From: a virus
DNA length: 38,440 bases
IMG/VR virus record: IMGVR_UViG_3300045960_000096
Span: 1-38,440 of that record
Direction: 5' to 3' (one strand)
Part shown: piece after piece, positions 37,618 through 38,440 of the stretch
Numbering within the stretch: the stretch's first letter is position 1
Layout: every line of letters starts with the position of its first letter
The notes under the pieces: model-generated
What the model was told of the DNA's origin: nothing
What the model saw: the letters and a program-made list of their open reading frames with translations, nothing else
The model's database searches: none
Program-made: the position numbers and the translations under genes

Positions 37618-38247
37618 TCATTTGGGTTGCATGATTTGCGCTTTGTATTCCGCTAGCAACGCGTTCGGATCTTTGCGTTCTTGCGGTTGAACAATCACCG
37701 TCTTCGGTGCTGTCCCAGGTGGAGGCGCCTTATGGCTTGGCTTCAACAGCTCAGGAAATTTCATTTTGAATTCATTTGCATACGTTTCAAGAGCTTTCTC
37801 GTCAATTGAACCATCGGTACCCACTGGCACCTTGTCGGCATCGAAAAACTTCCGATACTCGGATTTGGTTAATCCACCGACTTTCTCTTGGAATGCAATG
37901 AACTTCTTCTCCTCTTGCGCTTCGCGCTCCTTGGCCTCGAGCAGCTCTACTGCCTTCGATGCCTTCTTGCGCTCGGATTCATAGAGCTGTTTGAACTGAT
38001 TCTGCTCCTCAAGTGCCTTACGATTAGACTCTTCTTGCTCGGCAAGAAGCTTATCTAGTTGGGCCTTGGTCTCGGCGAATTTCGCAGAAACATCTTTTTT
38101 CTCCCCAAGGAGTTCTCGATATTTTGCATACGAAATCGAATCAGGATCCTTTGAATCCGTTGTCAATGGAGCTTTCCCTTGCGTGCTTGCGCCAGTTCCC
38201 TCTGGGTTCTGGTTCCCAGACTCGGTCTGGGTGGTCTCGTTTGCCAT
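37618..38247 (-). CDS. capsid scaffolding protein
   Basis: A 209-residue acidic protein. Residues 1-35 are disordered-looking (MANETTQTESGNQNPEGTGA), 45-120 form a long coiled coil (KFAETKAQLDKLLAEQEESN then KALEEQNQFKQLYESERKKA), and the C-terminus is a short structured, Pro- and Lys-bearing end (PQERKDPNALLAEYKAQIM). This layout and its place directly before the capsid gene are typical of scaffold proteins that shape the procapsid and leave. The ATG at 38247 has AGGTG upstream; an in-frame ATG 17 codons earlier overlaps the previous gene's end. Confidence 0.8.
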   Translation of the reverse strand: MANETTQTESGNQNPEGTGASTQGKAPLTTDSKDPDSISYAKYRELLGEKKDVSAKFAETKAQLDKLLAEQEESNRKALEEQNQFKQLYESERKKASKAVELLEAKEREAQEEKKFIAFQEKVGGLTKSEYRKFFDADKVPVGTDGSIDEKALETYANEFKMKFPELLKPSHKAPPPGTAPKTVIVQPQERKDPNALLAEYKAQIMQPK

Positions 38248-38272
38248 AATCACCTGCCTTTCACTTCCAATG

Positions 38273-38440
38273 TTAGAGCCATGAGGCGATCTCGTCAACG
38301 TATGAATCGAGCGCCTTCTGAATGACTTGTTTTGCCGCGCGGATTTCTTGGGGACTGAGGAACATGAACGGACGCCCGAGCTGTTCGTTGTAGTAGGCCT
38401 TTTCCGTTTCTTTGTCGTCGTTGAATAGGATTGTGACTTT
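38273..38440 (-). CDS. C-terminal part of a head-region protein, cut by window edge
   Basis: The last 55 residues of a leftward gene are present, reading KVTILFNDDKETEKAYYNEQ and onward to a helical end (FMFLSPQEIRAAKQVIQKAL, ending ASWL). The start is outside the window. It lies 25 bases before the scaffold gene, so it is probably a head gene or small early-late protein in the same operon. I do not recognise the family. Confidence 0.5.
   Translation of the reverse strand, partial: KVTILFNDDKETEKAYYNEQLGRPFMFLSPQEIRAAKQVIQKALDSYVDEIASWL

Noticed and set aside
1-38440. tRNA or rRNA genes, insertion sequences, integrase and attachment sites
   Set aside because: No cloverleaf-like gap, transposase, integrase or direct-repeat att pair was seen; gaps between genes are short.

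Overview
The window is an internal segment of a tailed double-stranded DNA phage genome, most likely a siphovirus. It has a tail-tube protein, tail-assembly chaperones that overlap through a -1 frameshift site, and a very long tape-measure protein (1794 aa). I see no sheath gene. Both ends cut through a gene, and terminase and portal genes are not recognised. The host cannot be named. Strong AGGAGG-type ribosome binding sites, sigma70-like promoters and a lipobox-bearing protein point to a bacterial host. A DUF1874/AcrIII-1 ring nuclease suggests hosts with type III CRISPR systems that signal through cyclic tetra-adenylate. No integrase was seen, so lifestyle is open.

Layout. (1) 1-5519, leftward: an edge-truncated AP2-like protein, a YkgJ-like cysteine cluster protein, small unknown proteins, two possible winged-helix proteins, a 0.48-kb gene-free stretch packed with TGCTGACA iterons around an AT-rich core (probable replication origin), a DUF3987 helicase-like protein, an archaeo-eukaryotic-type primase and a small HTH regulator. 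(2) 5520-5788: divergent control region with one promoter each way and palindromic operator candidates. (3) 5789-16307, rightward: recombination and DNA metabolism (RecE-like exonuclease, AcrIII-1, RecT, Rad50/SbcC-like ATPase, LAGLIDADG endonuclease fused to dUTPase, DnaQ-like exonuclease, SSB), then two proteins of common phage families, a VRR-NUC nuclease cassette, small unknowns and a lipoprotein. (4) 16308-19015, leftward: lysis region with a two-domain endolysin and two tail-anchored membrane proteins, with its own promoter candidates. (5) 19030-38440, leftward: virion genes in the usual late order when read right to left (scaffold, major capsid, connector/terminator proteins, tail tube, G/GT chaperones, tape measure, distal tail protein, fibre, small beta-rich virion proteins).

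How it fits together. The left arm probably starts replication: iterons, primase, helicase-like ATPase and initiator candidates. The right arm supplies recombination-dependent replication and repair. RecT and SSB end in similar PF tips, so they may recruit a common partner. The ring nuclease gene sits between the exonuclease and RecT genes, so it would be made early, when CRISPR signalling would start.

Most distinctive points: the iteron origin with one extra iteron copy inside the leftward early promoter; the in-frame endonuclease-dUTPase fusion without intein splice motifs; the ring nuclease inside the recombination operon; a recurring arrangement in which an intrinsic-terminator hairpin abuts the ribosome binding site of the next gene (four places); two identical hairpins bracketing a nuclease cassette with its own promoter; a repeated extended -10 promoter in the lysis region; and a fibre with seven propeller-like repeats and a glycine-rich tip.
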